Shown here: positions 34,357 to 43,186 of the stretch, piece by piece | How positions within the stretch are numbered: the first letter of the stretch is position 1 | Layout of the letters: every line of letters starts with the position of its first letter | Assembly (NCBI GenBank): GCA_023439505.1 | Contig: JAEXNR010000007.1 | Span: 124,001 to 188,000 of the forward strand | DNA: 64,000 bases | From: Bacillota bacterium | GTDB taxonomy: Bacteria; Bacillota; Clostridia; Lachnospirales; Lachnospiraceae | Direction: 5' to 3' | Position numbers and translations under genes: made by a program | Notes under the pieces: model-generated | What the model saw: the letters and a program-made list of their open reading frames with translations, nothing else | Database searches by the model: none | What the model was told of the DNA's origin: nothing

Positions 34357-35682
34357 ATGAGCAGACCAATTGTAGCCATTGTCGGCAGACCCAATGTGGG
34401 AAAATCAACCCTTTTTAATGCCCTTGCAGGAGAACGCATTTCCATTGTTAAGGATTATCCGGGGGTTACCAGAGACCGCATTTATGCTGATGTTACCTGG
34501 CTGAATACACAGTTTACAATGATTGATACCGGTGGCATTGAACCAGACAGCAAGGATCAGATGTTATCCTATATGAGAGAGCAGGCACAGATTGCCATTG
34601 ATACCGCCGATGTTATAATTTTTCTGGTAGATGTAAGACAGGGCCTGGTTGATGCGGACTTTAAAGTGGCAGATATGCTAAGACGCAGTGCAAAACCTAT
34701 TTTACTTGTCGTGAATAAAGTAGATTCCTTTGAGAAATTCATGCCGGATGTGTATGAATTTTATAATCTTGGAATCGGCGATCCGCTTCCCATTTCCTCT
34801 TCCGGAAAGCTGGGCTTTGGTGATATGTTAGATGAAGTTGTGAAGCATTTTACTACAGGTAATACAGAGGAAGCTGTGGATGAACGCCCCAGAATTGCGA
34901 TTGTGGGCAAACCAAATGTGGGCAAATCCTCCATTATCAACAAATTGCTGGGTGAGACACGGGTAATCGTATCTAACGTAGCCGGAACCACCAGAGATGC
35001 CATTGATACCCCCATCAGACGCAACGGGAAAGAATATATTCTGATTGATACCGCCGGACTTCGCAGAAAAAGCAAGATTAAAGAAGAACTGGAACGGTTC
35101 AGTATCATTCGTACCGTCACAGCTGTGGAAAGAGCTGATATCGTGGTTCTGGTCATTGATGCCAATGAAGGGGTCACTGAACAGGATGCCAAGATTGCGG
35201 GAATCGCTCATGACCGGGGAAAAGGTATGGTGATTGCCGTGAATAAATGGGATTTAATTGAGAAGAACAACAAGACGGTAAAGGAATTTCAAAATAACAT
35301 CAGAGAAACCCTCTCCTTCATGCCCTATGCAGAAATTATTTTTATTTCCGCTGAAACCGGACAGAGAATGCATAAATTATTTGAAGTTGTTGAGGTCGTA
35401 ATACAGAATCAGAATCTTCGTATCGCTACCGGTGTTTTAAATGAAATCATGACGGAGGCAGTGGCACTTCAACAGCCGCCTTCGGATAAAGGCAAGCGGT
35501 TAAAGCTTTATTATATCACACAAGTATCCGTAAAGCCGCCTACCTTTGTTATCTTTGTTAATGATAAAGAGCTGATGCATTTTTCTTACACCAGATATAT
35601 TGAAAATAAGATCCGGGAGGCCTTTGGGTTCGCCGGAACTTCATTGAAATTCGTTATTAGGGAGCGAAAGGAGAACGAATAA
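34357..35682 (+). CDS. der: Ribosome biogenesis GTPase Der (EngA)
   Basis: A 441-residue GTPase with two tandem G domains and a C-terminal KH-like domain, needed for 50S assembly. The first G1 is GRPNVGKSTLFN (residues 10-21) and the second GKPNVGKSSIINK (about 184). DTGGIE and DTAGLRRKSK are the two G3 regions. NKVD and NKWD complete the motifs. AGGAG lies upstream. Its TAA is immediately followed by the plsY ATG. Confidence 0.97.
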   Translation: MSRPIVAIVGRPNVGKSTLFNALAGERISIVKDYPGVTRDRIYADVTWLNTQFTMIDTGGIEPDSKDQMLSYMREQAQIAIDTADVIIFLVDVRQGLVDADFKVADMLRRSAKPILLVVNKVDSFEKFMPDVYEFYNLGIGDPLPISSSGKLGFGDMLDEVVKHFTTGNTEEAVDERPRIAIVGKPNVGKSSIINKLLGETRVIVSNVAGTTRDAIDTPIRRNGKEYILIDTAGLRRKSKIKEELERFSIIRTVTAVERADIVVLVIDANEGVTEQDAKIAGIAHDRGKGMVIAVNKWDLIEKNNKTVKEFQNNIRETLSFMPYAEIIFISAETGQRMHKLFEVVEVVIQNQNLRIATGVLNEIMTEAVALQQPPSDKGKRLKLYYITQVSVKPPTFVIFVNDKELMHFSYTRYIENKIREAFGFAGTSLKFVIRERKENE

Positions 35683-36315
35683 ATGATCATTCATATTATC
35701 CTGTGTTTGGTGATAGGTTATATTTTTGGTTGTTTTTCCACCGCATATGTGATTGGAAAATTGAATAAGGTTGACATTCGAAAATATGGAAGCGGCAATG
35801 CCGGTACTACGAATGCGTTACGAACACTGGGTGCGAAGGCAGGTGCAGTCACTTTGCTGGGAGATGTATTAAAGGCCGTAATTCCTATTCTTTTGATTCG
35901 TTTCCTGATTTTCCCTGATGTTGAATATGTCCGTTTGTTGACCGTATATGCCGGTCTTGGCGTGGTTCTGGGGCATAACTATCCCGTTTGGCTTGGTTTC
36001 AAAGGCGGTAAGGGGATTGCAGCAACAGGTGGTGTCATGCTGGCTTTTGATCCCTGGATTGTGCCTGTGGGCCTTCCCTTATTTATTCTGGTGGTGGCCA
36101 TCACCCGATATGTGTCCCTGGGTTCTATGCTGGTAGCCGTATTATTTCCGATCTGGATTGGGATTCGGTTCCCGGGCAATTTACATATGCTGATGGTATC
36201 TTTGGTCTTTACAGCATTGGCATTTATCAAACACCGTACCAATATCATACGATTGTTAAATGGAACGGAGAATAAAATTGGGCAAAGAGTTAAAATAGAG
36301 AACAAAGATAAATAG
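35683..36315 (+). CDS. plsY: Glycerol-3-phosphate acyltransferase PlsY
   Basis: A 210-residue integral membrane acyltransferase that transfers acyl groups from acyl-phosphate (made by PlsX, encoded at 7.6 kb) to glycerol-3-phosphate. Family motifs are SGNAGTTNALRTLG, GHNYPVWLGFKGGKGIA and a late hydrophobic region ending AFIKHRTNIIRLLNG. About five membrane segments are visible. It starts directly after the der stop (TAA ATG) with AGGAG inside der, so it is translationally coupled. Confidence 0.96.
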   Translation: MIIHIILCLVIGYIFGCFSTAYVIGKLNKVDIRKYGSGNAGTTNALRTLGAKAGAVTLLGDVLKAVIPILLIRFLIFPDVEYVRLLTVYAGLGVVLGHNYPVWLGFKGGKGIAATGGVMLAFDPWIVPVGLPLFILVVAITRYVSLGSMLVAVLFPIWIGIRFPGNLHMLMVSLVFTALAFIKHRTNIIRLLNGTENKIGQRVKIENKDK

Positions 36316-36334
36316 TACGTTAAGGAGGTAGTAA

Positions 36335-37345
36335 ATGAGCAGAATTAGTATTTTGGGAGCAGGGACCTGGGGTTGTGCCCTGTCAATATTACTTACCGGC
36401 AACGGACATGACGTTACCATATGGACAAAAATCGAACAGGAAGCCCGTTATTTAAATGAGAACAGAAAAAATATGAAAAACTTGCCCGGTGCCCAGTTAC
36501 CGGATCAGGTTAAAATAATACTGGATCTTGAGGAAGCCTGTACTGACAAGGATGTGATCGTTATGGCAGTGGCTTCTCCCTATATTCGTCAGACTGCCGC
36601 AGCCGCGAAACCTTTTATAAAGGAAGGCCAGATCATTGTGAATGTATCCAAGGGAATTGAAGATGGTTCCCTGAAAACCTTATCTCAGGTGATCAAGGAT
36701 GAAATCCCACAGGGTGACATAGCCGTACTTTCCGGTCCCAGTCATGCGGAGGAAGTAAGCCGGGGAATTCCGACTACCATCGTTGTAGGTGCCGAAAGTA
36801 AGGAAACAGCTCATTTTATTCAGGATACCTTTATGAGTGAAGTATTTCGAGTCTATACCAGCCCGGACATCATCGGAATCGAACTTGGCGGTTCCCTTAA
36901 GAATGTCATCGCATTATCCGCGGGTATTGTAGACGGACTGGGATACGGCGATAATACCAAGGCTGCCTTAATGACCAGAGGGATGGCAGAAATCAGCAGA
37001 CTCGGCTTGAAAATGGGGGGTAAATTAGAAACCTTTGCAGGCTTATCCGGTATCGGAGATTTGTTCGTTACTTGTACCAGTAAGCACAGCAGAAACTGGA
37101 ATGCAGGTAATCTCATGGGAAAAGGTCTCAGCATGGAAGAAGCCATGAAGGAAGTGAATCAGGTAGTGGAAGGGGTAAACTCAGCCAGCGCAGCATTATC
37201 TCTTGCCAAAAAGTACGAAGTTGAGATGCCAATTGTGGAACAGATCAATATGGTGCTGTTTGAAGGCAAATCACCCTATGATGCAGCCTCCGACCTGTTA
37301 ATGAGAGACAAGCGCATTGAGTATCATACATTGGAATGGGATTAG
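36335..37345 (+). CDS. gpsA: Glycerol-3-phosphate dehydrogenase [NAD(P)+]
   Basis: A 336-residue enzyme that reduces dihydroxyacetone phosphate to glycerol-3-phosphate, the substrate of PlsY encoded just upstream. The NAD(P) site is ILGAGTWGCALS (residues 5-16), and the signature is GSLKNVIALSAGIVDGLGYGDNTKAAL with the catalytic Lys in LKN. AAGGAGG lies 8 bases before the ATG. plsY-gpsA form a glycerolipid precursor pair. Confidence 0.97.
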   Translation: MSRISILGAGTWGCALSILLTGNGHDVTIWTKIEQEARYLNENRKNMKNLPGAQLPDQVKIILDLEEACTDKDVIVMAVASPYIRQTAAAAKPFIKEGQIIVNVSKGIEDGSLKTLSQVIKDEIPQGDIAVLSGPSHAEEVSRGIPTTIVVGAESKETAHFIQDTFMSEVFRVYTSPDIIGIELGGSLKNVIALSAGIVDGLGYGDNTKAALMTRGMAEISRLGLKMGGKLETFAGLSGIGDLFVTCTSKHSRNWNAGNLMGKGLSMEEAMKEVNQVVEGVNSASAALSLAKKYEVEMPIVEQINMVLFEGKSPYDAASDLLMRDKRIEYHTLEWD

Positions 37346-37367
37346 TCTAAAATATTACGATAATTAT

Positions 37368-37447
37368 GGGAGCATCATCCTTGAATCTTTCTTATGAGCC
37401 TTGTTTTGATTAGCGCTGATCAGATTGATTCGGTGATACTCCCTTTT
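37368..37447 (+). terminator. Possible terminator after gpsA
   Basis: GGGAGCATCAT (37368-37378) can pair with GTGATACTCCC (37433-37443) using G-U pairs, followed by TTTT. The enclosed loop is long, so this is weak. Confidence 0.3.
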
Positions 37448-37497
37448 ACATTATATATATATTTATTACATATCAACCTAATACGGAGGATCACCGG

Positions 37498-38277
37498 ATG
37501 CTGGAAGACATCAAACGAATTGTGAGAGAAGCAGGAAAGATCATGCTTCAGGCAGATGCTATAGAAAATGAAATTGAGAGCAAACAGGGCAGTGCCAATT
37601 TTGTAACAAAATATGATAAAGAGGTGCAGGATTTTCTTTTTGATCAGTTGTCGGCCCTGTTCCCCGATGCGGGATTTCTGGGAGAAGAAGACTTAAACAA
37701 AGGAGATTTGAAAAATTCCTCCTGCTTTATCATAGATCCCATTGACGGGACAACAAATTTTATCTTCGATTACAAATACTCCGCCATATCCGTGGCTTAC
37801 CGCAAGGATCAGGAAATCTACGCAGGGGTAGTCTATAATCCTTACCTGGACGAATTATTCTATGCACAGAAGGGTAACGGTGCATTCTTAAATGAGAAAC
37901 AGCTTACGATTAAAAATGTTGCACTCAAGGACGGGATTGTAGGCTTTGGAAGTACTCCTTATTACAGGGACAAAAGCAAAGCAACCTTTGCACTGGTGGA
38001 AACCCTCTTTGCCAATGCCCTGGATATCCGAAGGAGCGGTTCGGCAGCACTTGATCTTTGTTCTGTAGCGGCCAACCGTTTTACCATGTTCTTTGAAGTG
38101 CTATTATCTCCCTGGGATTATGCGGCTGCTTCCTTAATTATTGAGGAAGCCGGAGGAAAGGTCTCTACCATGGAAAGGACAAAGCTTCCCCATCTTGCAC
38201 CTTGTTCCGTTATCGCAGCCAATCCGGTGGTGTATGAGGAGTTTTTTCAATTGAAAAACAATTTAATTCAGACTTAG
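37498..38277 (+). CDS. Inositol monophosphatase family protein
   Basis: A 259-residue metal-dependent phosphatase of the inositol monophosphatase superfamily. The metal-binding motifs are LGEED (about residue 60), DPIDGTTNFIF (about 80) and the C-terminal SPWDYAAASLIIEEAGG. Members act on inositol phosphates, fructose-1,6-bisphosphate, PAP and related substrates, so the substrate is open. CGGAGG lies 9 bases before the ATG. The gene is inserted between gpsA and spoIVA. Confidence 0.9.
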   Translation: MLEDIKRIVREAGKIMLQADAIENEIESKQGSANFVTKYDKEVQDFLFDQLSALFPDAGFLGEEDLNKGDLKNSSCFIIDPIDGTTNFIFDYKYSAISVAYRKDQEIYAGVVYNPYLDELFYAQKGNGAFLNEKQLTIKNVALKDGIVGFGSTPYYRDKSKATFALVETLFANALDIRRSGSAALDLCSVAANRFTMFFEVLLSPWDYAAASLIIEEAGGKVSTMERTKLPHLAPCSVIAANPVVYEEFFQLKNNLIQT

Positions 38278-38279
38278 AA

Positions 38280-38316
38280 AATCTATGAAACAAGTACATT
38301 TAACATATCATAGATT
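38280..38316 (+). repeat. Inverted repeat between the phosphatase gene and spoIVA
   Basis: AATCTATGA (38280-38288) and TCATAGATT (38308-38316) with a 19-base loop. There is no T run, so it is not a typical terminator. It may be an operator or leader structure of spoIVA. Confidence 0.45.
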
Positions 38317-38363
38317 AGAACTGCCCTGCATATCTTTAACTATAACCATAAGGAGGTCGACAT

Positions 38364-39842
38364 ATGTTAGGGCAGTTTGATGTTTATAATGATATTCAGG
38401 CTAGGACAGGCGGTGAAATATACATAGGTGTGGTAGGACCGGTCAGAACTGGAAAATCCACCTTTATTAAAAGATTTATGGATCTTTTGGTAATACCGAA
38501 TATTGCAGATGTCCATAGCCGGGAAAGAGCGGTCGATGAATTGCCACAATCGGCTGCAGGCAAGACGATCATGACTACCGAACCAAAGTTTATACCAAAG
38601 GAAGCTGCCGTATTATCCCTGGATGATGAAACAAAGGTGAAGATTCGCTTAATCGATTGTGTCGGATACATGGTGGAAGGCGCGTCCGGCCACATTGAAA
38701 ATCAGCATGAGCGGATGGTGAAAACACCCTGGTACGATCATGAGATTCCCTTTACCCAGGCTGCGGAAATCGGCACGAAAAAGGTAATCAATGATCATTC
38801 CACCATTGGGATAGTTGTTACAACCGACGGAAGCTTTGGTGACTTACCGAGAGCCAATTATAAAGCTGCGGAAGCCAAGACAATTGAGGAGTTAAAGCAT
38901 CTTGGGAAACCATTTATCGTTTTATTGAATACCAACCGGCCATATTCCAATGAGACGCTGAAGATAGCAGAGGATATTTCAGACGAATATGATGTTACTG
39001 TAATGCCTGTGAACTGTGAACAACTCAGAAAAGAAGATATCAATAATATCATGGAAAATGTTGTCTCCGTATTTCCGATTACAGAGGTTGATTTTTATAT
39101 GCCGAAATGGGCAGAGATGCTGCCGCCGGATCATTGGTTGAAGGTTGATCTGATTCATGCAGTAAAAGACCTGTTTGACAACATAACACAAGTGAAGGAT
39201 GCAAGAAATGCGAATTTGAGTACGGACAGTGCATATGTCAAACGTTTTAAGGTTGACAATGTAGATATGCAATCCGGTGCGGTTCAGGTATCGGTAGAAT
39301 TTGATGATCTTTATTATTATCAGATTCTCAGTGACCTGATCGGTGTTCCCATCTCCGGAGAATATCAGTTAATCTCTACGCTGCGGGAATTGGCTGCCAA
39401 GAAAACTGAATTCGAAAAGGTCTCGGCTGCGGCCAGCCAGGTAAGAGCCAAAGGTTACGGTGTTGTATCTCCGCTAAAGGGTGAGATTACCATCCAGGAA
39501 CCGGAGGTTATGAAACACGGCAACAAATACGGTGTTAAAATTAAGGCAAGCGCTCCTTCCATCCATATGATCAAGGCTGACATTCTTACTGAGGTGGCCC
39601 CCATTGTAGGAAGTGAAGAACAGGCCAAAGATCTGATTCAGTATATTACCGAGAATGCCAAAGATAATCCTGAGGGTATCTGGGAGACCAATATCTTCGG
39701 TAAAACCATACGACAACTCGTTGATGACGGGATTAATGCAAAAATTAATAAATTAACCGATGAGAGCCAGTTGAAGCTGCAGGAGACCATGCAGAAGATT
39801 ATCAATGATAGCAACGGTGGACTCATCTGCATTATCATATAA
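38364..39842 (+). CDS. spoIVA: Stage IV sporulation protein A
   Basis: A 492-residue spore coat morphogenetic ATPase that polymerises around the forespore as the base of the coat. The N-terminal P-loop is GPVRTGKST (about residues 25-33) within FDVYNDIQARTGGEIYIGVVG, a highly conserved start. The C-terminus ends DSNGGLICIII, the hydrophobic tail used for localisation. AAGGAGG lies upstream. Its presence indicates an endospore former. gpsA-spoIVA linkage is shared with Bacillus. Confidence 0.98.
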   Translation: MLGQFDVYNDIQARTGGEIYIGVVGPVRTGKSTFIKRFMDLLVIPNIADVHSRERAVDELPQSAAGKTIMTTEPKFIPKEAAVLSLDDETKVKIRLIDCVGYMVEGASGHIENQHERMVKTPWYDHEIPFTQAAEIGTKKVINDHSTIGIVVTTDGSFGDLPRANYKAAEAKTIEELKHLGKPFIVLLNTNRPYSNETLKIAEDISDEYDVTVMPVNCEQLRKEDINNIMENVVSVFPITEVDFYMPKWAEMLPPDHWLKVDLIHAVKDLFDNITQVKDARNANLSTDSAYVKRFKVDNVDMQSGAVQVSVEFDDLYYYQILSDLIGVPISGEYQLISTLRELAAKKTEFEKVSAAASQVRAKGYGVVSPLKGEITIQEPEVMKHGNKYGVKIKASAPSIHMIKADILTEVAPIVGSEEQAKDLIQYITENAKDNPEGIWETNIFGKTIRQLVDDGINAKINKLTDESQLKLQETMQKIINDSNGGLICIII

Positions 39843-39854
39843 TGATCCGTTTTG

Positions 39855-39902
39855 AAAGCTGCCATGTTACGATATTGTTTCGTACTTCGGTAGCTTTTTT
39901 TT
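39855..39902 (+). terminator. Terminator after spoIVA
   Basis: AAAGCTGCC (39855-39863) pairs with GGTAGCTTT (39889-39897) with one wobble, followed by a T run to 39902. Confidence 0.8.
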
Positions 39903-39959
39903 ATATTTTTATTCATTTTGATGTATTTGACGTTATTTTAAAAAACTTTTGCCATATAG

Positions 39960-39988
39960 TTGACAAATTTACCAGGGTTTGTTATAAT
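39960..39988 (+). promoter_or_regulatory. Consensus promoter of the NlpC/P60 gene
   Basis: A perfect TTGACA (39960-39965), a 17-base spacer and a perfect TATAAT (39983-39988). The start is predicted near 39995, giving an unusually long leader of about 233 bases. Confidence 0.9.
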
Positions 39989-40035
39989 ACTCACGTAATA
40001 TATTTAATATTTGTGTAATAATTAATTTAGAATTC

Positions 40036-40125
40036 CATCACAATTAAGAATCTCTTGCATAAAGATTTTCCTGAAAAGTTAAACTAATAGCGTAACTTTT
40101 CAACGGTAATAAACCGATTGTGATG
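40036..40125 (+). ncRNA. Candidate structured RNA (four-way junction) in the NlpC/P60 leader
   Basis: P1 pairs CATCACAAT (40036-40044) with ATTGTGATG (40117-40125). Inside are three hairpins almost without spacers: P2 40047-40053/40063-40069 (7 bp, one wobble), P3 TGAAAAGTTA (40072-40081)/TAACTTTTCA (40093-40102), and P4 CGGT/ACCG (40104-40107/40113-40116). It matches no riboswitch class I can recognise, including the cyclic-di-AMP and cyclic-di-GMP types found near cell-wall genes. Function and ligand are unknown. Confidence 0.5.
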
Positions 40126-40227
40126 AGACGTGTTTTGTTTCAGTTATCAAGCACGAACTTACTTACATAGGGGATTATATTAAATATTTCGTGTGATAAA
40201 ACAAGAAAATATTTGGAGGACAATGGA

Positions 40228-41304
40228 ATGGATCGAAAGCTTCTGAAGTTTTCCTTGGTTTGTGTAACAGGAGTCCTGGTACTCTCGGCAAATCCCAAAC
40301 CTGCAAAGGCATTTGATGAACCTGTAGCCGGTTATACGTATGATAAAGTTTTAACCATTAATAATAGCAGTGGCAGCAATATAAACCTCTCTACCTTATC
40401 TTCGGACAATACGCCGGTTCCCGGATTCAGTAATATCGGTATCGCCAATGTTGATACCAATTTATTGATTCGCAAAGGTCCCGGGGAGAATGAAAAAGTT
40501 CTTGGAAAGTTACCCAGACATGCCGGATGCAGCATTTTAGATACCTCCGGTGAATGGACGAAAATATCTTCCGGTAAAGTAACCGGTTATGTAAAAAGCG
40601 AATATCTTATTACAGGAAGCGCTGCATCCCAGATGGCGTTAAAGGTTGGTAACCTTCTGGCAAAGGCAAATGAAGACGGTTTACGTGTTAGAAAATCAGC
40701 TTCGGTTGATTCAGACATTTTGGATACCGTGGCAAAAGGAGAAGATTTACTGGTCCTTGACTCTCTGGTTGTAAATTACGGTGAAGATCATAACAAATGG
40801 GTAAAAGTAAGCCTTGATGGTGACGACAGTGAGAATGGAACCGTAGGGTATGTGGCTAAGGAATATGTAGATATTGCTTATGAGCTGAAAAAGGCAGTTT
40901 CCCTGGAAGAACTGGAATTTGGCAGCGGAGTTTCTTCCTTACGTGCCAATCTGGTAAATACCGCTAAGAAGTATCTGGGTAATCCTTATGTATGGGGTGG
41001 TACCAACCTGACAAACGGTGTTGACTGCTCAGGATTTACAAGAGGAATATATTCCAAATTCGGCTATTACCTGCCTCGTGTATCAAGAGATCAGGCAGTG
41101 AGCGGTACAAAAATTTCCAGCTCACAATTAAAACCCGGCGATTTGGTCTTCTATGGAAATAATTCTTCCGGATACATTGATCATGTGGCAATGTATATTG
41201 GGGATGGAAGAATTATTCATGCAAGTAATCCAAGAGATGGTATCAAAATTTCCAATCTGTATTACAGACAACCGATTAAATGTGCAAGATTTATTAATGA
41301 ATAA
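40228..41304 (+). CDS. Secreted SH3 / NlpC-P60 cell-wall endopeptidase
   Basis: A 358-residue exported peptidoglycan hydrolase. A signal peptide (about 1-31, cleavage after PAKA) is followed by two bacterial SH3 domains (about 80-130 and 150-225, with NLLIRKGPGENEKVLG and GLRVRKSASVDSDIL). The C-terminal NlpC/P60 domain has Cys267 (GVDCSGF) and His319 (YIDHVAMYIGDG), which would cleave D-gamma-Glu-DAP or related stem-peptide bonds. ATG 40228 has GGAGG 8 bases upstream. The gene has its own consensus promoter, a long structured leader and a strong terminator. Confidence 0.95.
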   Translation: MDRKLLKFSLVCVTGVLVLSANPKPAKAFDEPVAGYTYDKVLTINNSSGSNINLSTLSSDNTPVPGFSNIGIANVDTNLLIRKGPGENEKVLGKLPRHAGCSILDTSGEWTKISSGKVTGYVKSEYLITGSAASQMALKVGNLLAKANEDGLRVRKSASVDSDILDTVAKGEDLLVLDSLVVNYGEDHNKWVKVSLDGDDSENGTVGYVAKEYVDIAYELKKAVSLEELEFGSGVSSLRANLVNTAKKYLGNPYVWGGTNLTNGVDCSGFTRGIYSKFGYYLPRVSRDQAVSGTKISSSQLKPGDLVFYGNNSSGYIDHVAMYIGDGRIIHASNPRDGIKISNLYYRQPIKCARFINE

Positions 41305-41317
41305 TCTATTGAATTTG

Positions 41318-41350
41318 AAAAGCTGAAACGTTTGGGTTTCAGCTTTTTTT
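41318..41350 (+). terminator. Terminator after the NlpC/P60 gene
   Basis: A 12-bp stem, AAAAGCTGAAAC (41318-41329) with GTTTCAGCTTTT (41336-41347), a 6-base loop and a T run to 41350. Confidence 0.93.
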
Positions 41351-41415
41351 AGATTCTCATTGATAAAAAAAAGATACCGCTTCTGCAGACGAAAGAGGAT
41401 ACGTTCCTGTATCGG

Positions 41416-41444
41416 TTGACAAATATAGAGCACAACTTTATAAT
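41416..41444 (+). promoter_or_regulatory. Consensus promoter of the MutS-like gene
   Basis: A perfect TTGACA (41416-41421), a 17-base spacer and a perfect TATAAT (41439-41444), 42 bases before the ATG. Confidence 0.88.
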
Positions 41445-41486
41445 TACCATGATATGTCACAATGAAACAAAGGAGCAAATTAGTTT

Positions 41487-43157
41487 ATGCAATATGTATT
41501 TTTTATTTTGGTTACAGTATTGGGTCTTGTTATATGGAGTATCATGAATGAAAGAATGCTCATAAAACGGTTAAAGATACAATTAAAGGAGGAGTGGGCA
41601 ACACCGCCTCAACAGGAATATACAGCGGAAAAATTCGAGTCTTTACAGTCCTTCTATCACTCTGTTCAGAATAAGGATATGGACATCGATAATATTACAT
41701 GGAATGACCTTGATATGGATGATATTTTTATGTTAATGAATAATACACAATCCGCCATCGGAGAAGAATATCTGTACGCCCTTTTAAGAAAACCCTGTTT
41801 TTCAAAAGAAGAGCTTGAAGAAAGAAACAGATTGATGAATTATTTTAAGGAACATGAAAAAGATCGTATTCTACTTCAGTCACGGCTTTATCAGATCGGT
41901 AAGTTAAGCAATATTTCTATCTATCAATATATAAACCGGTTGGATGATACGGAAACCAAAAGTAATGTTCCCCATTATCTTATGGCCTTTGGTCTGATAG
42001 CCTCCATCGGAACCATTTTTGTTCATCCGCCGTTAGGAGGGATTCTTACCGTATTATTTGTTGTAAACAATATTTATCGCTATTATATGCGAAAGGCAAA
42101 GATCGAGAAGTATTTTACAGTATTTTCCTATATCCTGCGGTTGCTGGATGGAAGCAAAGTGATATCTGAACTTAAGCTTGCGGAACTTGAGCAGTATACC
42201 CGTACGTTAAAGGAAGACATTAATTCTTTTAAATCCTTTAAAAAAGGTGCAACCTTGCTTACTCCCAAAAACGTCAGCGGTGACCCAGCCGGTGCAGTTC
42301 TGGATTATTTTCGTATGTTGTTTCATTTTGACCTGATCAAATTTAATACGATGCTTCAATTTGTGAAAGATAACAAAGACACCTTAAATAGAATCTACCT
42401 CACAGTAGGGCTGTTGGACAGTATGATGGCATGCGCTTCCTTCCGGGACATGATGGGATATTATTGCGAACCGAATTTATCCAGGTCAGGTAAGCCTTTT
42501 CTGGAAGTTGAGGATTTGTTTCACCCGTTAATTGATGCGCCTGTTGTGAATTCTATATCAGAAAAGCAAAGTGTTTTGATCACCGGTTCCAATGCTTCCG
42601 GTAAATCCACGTTTATCAAAACACTGGCAATCAATGCTGTTTTGGCACAGACAATCTATACCTCATTAAGTAAGCGCTACAGAGCAAGTTATTTTATGAT
42701 TTATTCTTCAATGGCGCTTCGGGACAATCTCTTTGGAAATGAGAGTTATTATATTGTGGAAATCAAATCCCTGAAAAGAATTATGGATCAGGTCAATTCC
42801 AACGTACCGATCCTATGCTTTATTGATGAGGTTCTTCGCGGTACCAATACCCTGGAGAGAATCGCTGCCTCCTCCAGAATTCTCTCGTCCCTTGCGAAAG
42901 ATAATACGATGGTCTTTGCCGCGACTCATGATATTGAATTAACACATATTCTGGAGGATTATTACTCCAATTATCATTTTCAGGAGCGTATCCTGAACAA
43001 TCAGATCAAATTTGACTATAAGCTCTACAAAGGAAGAGCGATATCCAAAAATGCAATTAAACTTCTCGGCCTTCTGGGATATTCCAAAGAAATTATTGAT
43101 ACCGCGGAAAAAGCAGCGGAAGAGTTTTTGATCACAGGAGAATGGAAGAAGATTTAA
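41487..43157 (+). CDS. Membrane-anchored MutS-family ATPase
   Basis: A 556-residue protein with the MutS core and ATPase domains but no mismatch-binding domain I. Residues 1-21 form a hydrophobic N-terminal helix (YVFFILVTVLGLVIWSI). A second hydrophobic region lies at about 168-200 (LMAFGLIASIGTIFVHPPLGGILTVLFVV), so it is probably membrane bound. The core helices follow (NDLDMDDIFMLMNNTQSAIGEEYL), then the ATPase with ITGSNASGKSTF and Walker B ILCFIDEVLRGTNT. This family is annotated as MutS-domain protein; its function is not established. AAGGAG precedes the ATG. rnhA overlaps its end or follows closely. Confidence 0.88.
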   Translation: MQYVFFILVTVLGLVIWSIMNERMLIKRLKIQLKEEWATPPQQEYTAEKFESLQSFYHSVQNKDMDIDNITWNDLDMDDIFMLMNNTQSAIGEEYLYALLRKPCFSKEELEERNRLMNYFKEHEKDRILLQSRLYQIGKLSNISIYQYINRLDDTETKSNVPHYLMAFGLIASIGTIFVHPPLGGILTVLFVVNNIYRYYMRKAKIEKYFTVFSYILRLLDGSKVISELKLAELEQYTRTLKEDINSFKSFKKGATLLTPKNVSGDPAGAVLDYFRMLFHFDLIKFNTMLQFVKDNKDTLNRIYLTVGLLDSMMACASFRDMMGYYCEPNLSRSGKPFLEVEDLFHPLIDAPVVNSISEKQSVLITGSNASGKSTFIKTLAINAVLAQTIYTSLSKRYRASYFMIYSSMALRDNLFGNESYYIVEIKSLKRIMDQVNSNVPILCFIDEVLRGTNTLERIAASSRILSSLAKDNTMVFAATHDIELTHILEDYYSNYHFQERILNNQIKFDYKLYKGRAISKNAIKLLGLLGYSKEIIDTAEKAAEEFLITGEWKKI

Positions 43158-43186
43158 ACTTGGATAGAAAGGGCATGGTTATTCAT

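Larger units (their letters stand above)
39903..40227 (+). other. 325-base leader region of the NlpC/P60 gene
   Basis: No protein gene is present. A perfect consensus promoter (39960-39988) is followed by a leader of about 230 bases containing a compact predicted four-way junction (40036-40125). Further down, AAATATTT (40184 region) could pair with a second AAATATTT directly before the GGAGG ribosome site. Confidence 0.6.

Noticed and set aside
39995..40227. Cyclic-di-AMP (ydaO) or cyclic-di-GMP riboswitch
   Set aside because: The leader position fits, but the conserved sequence blocks of those classes are not present and the predicted junction differs.
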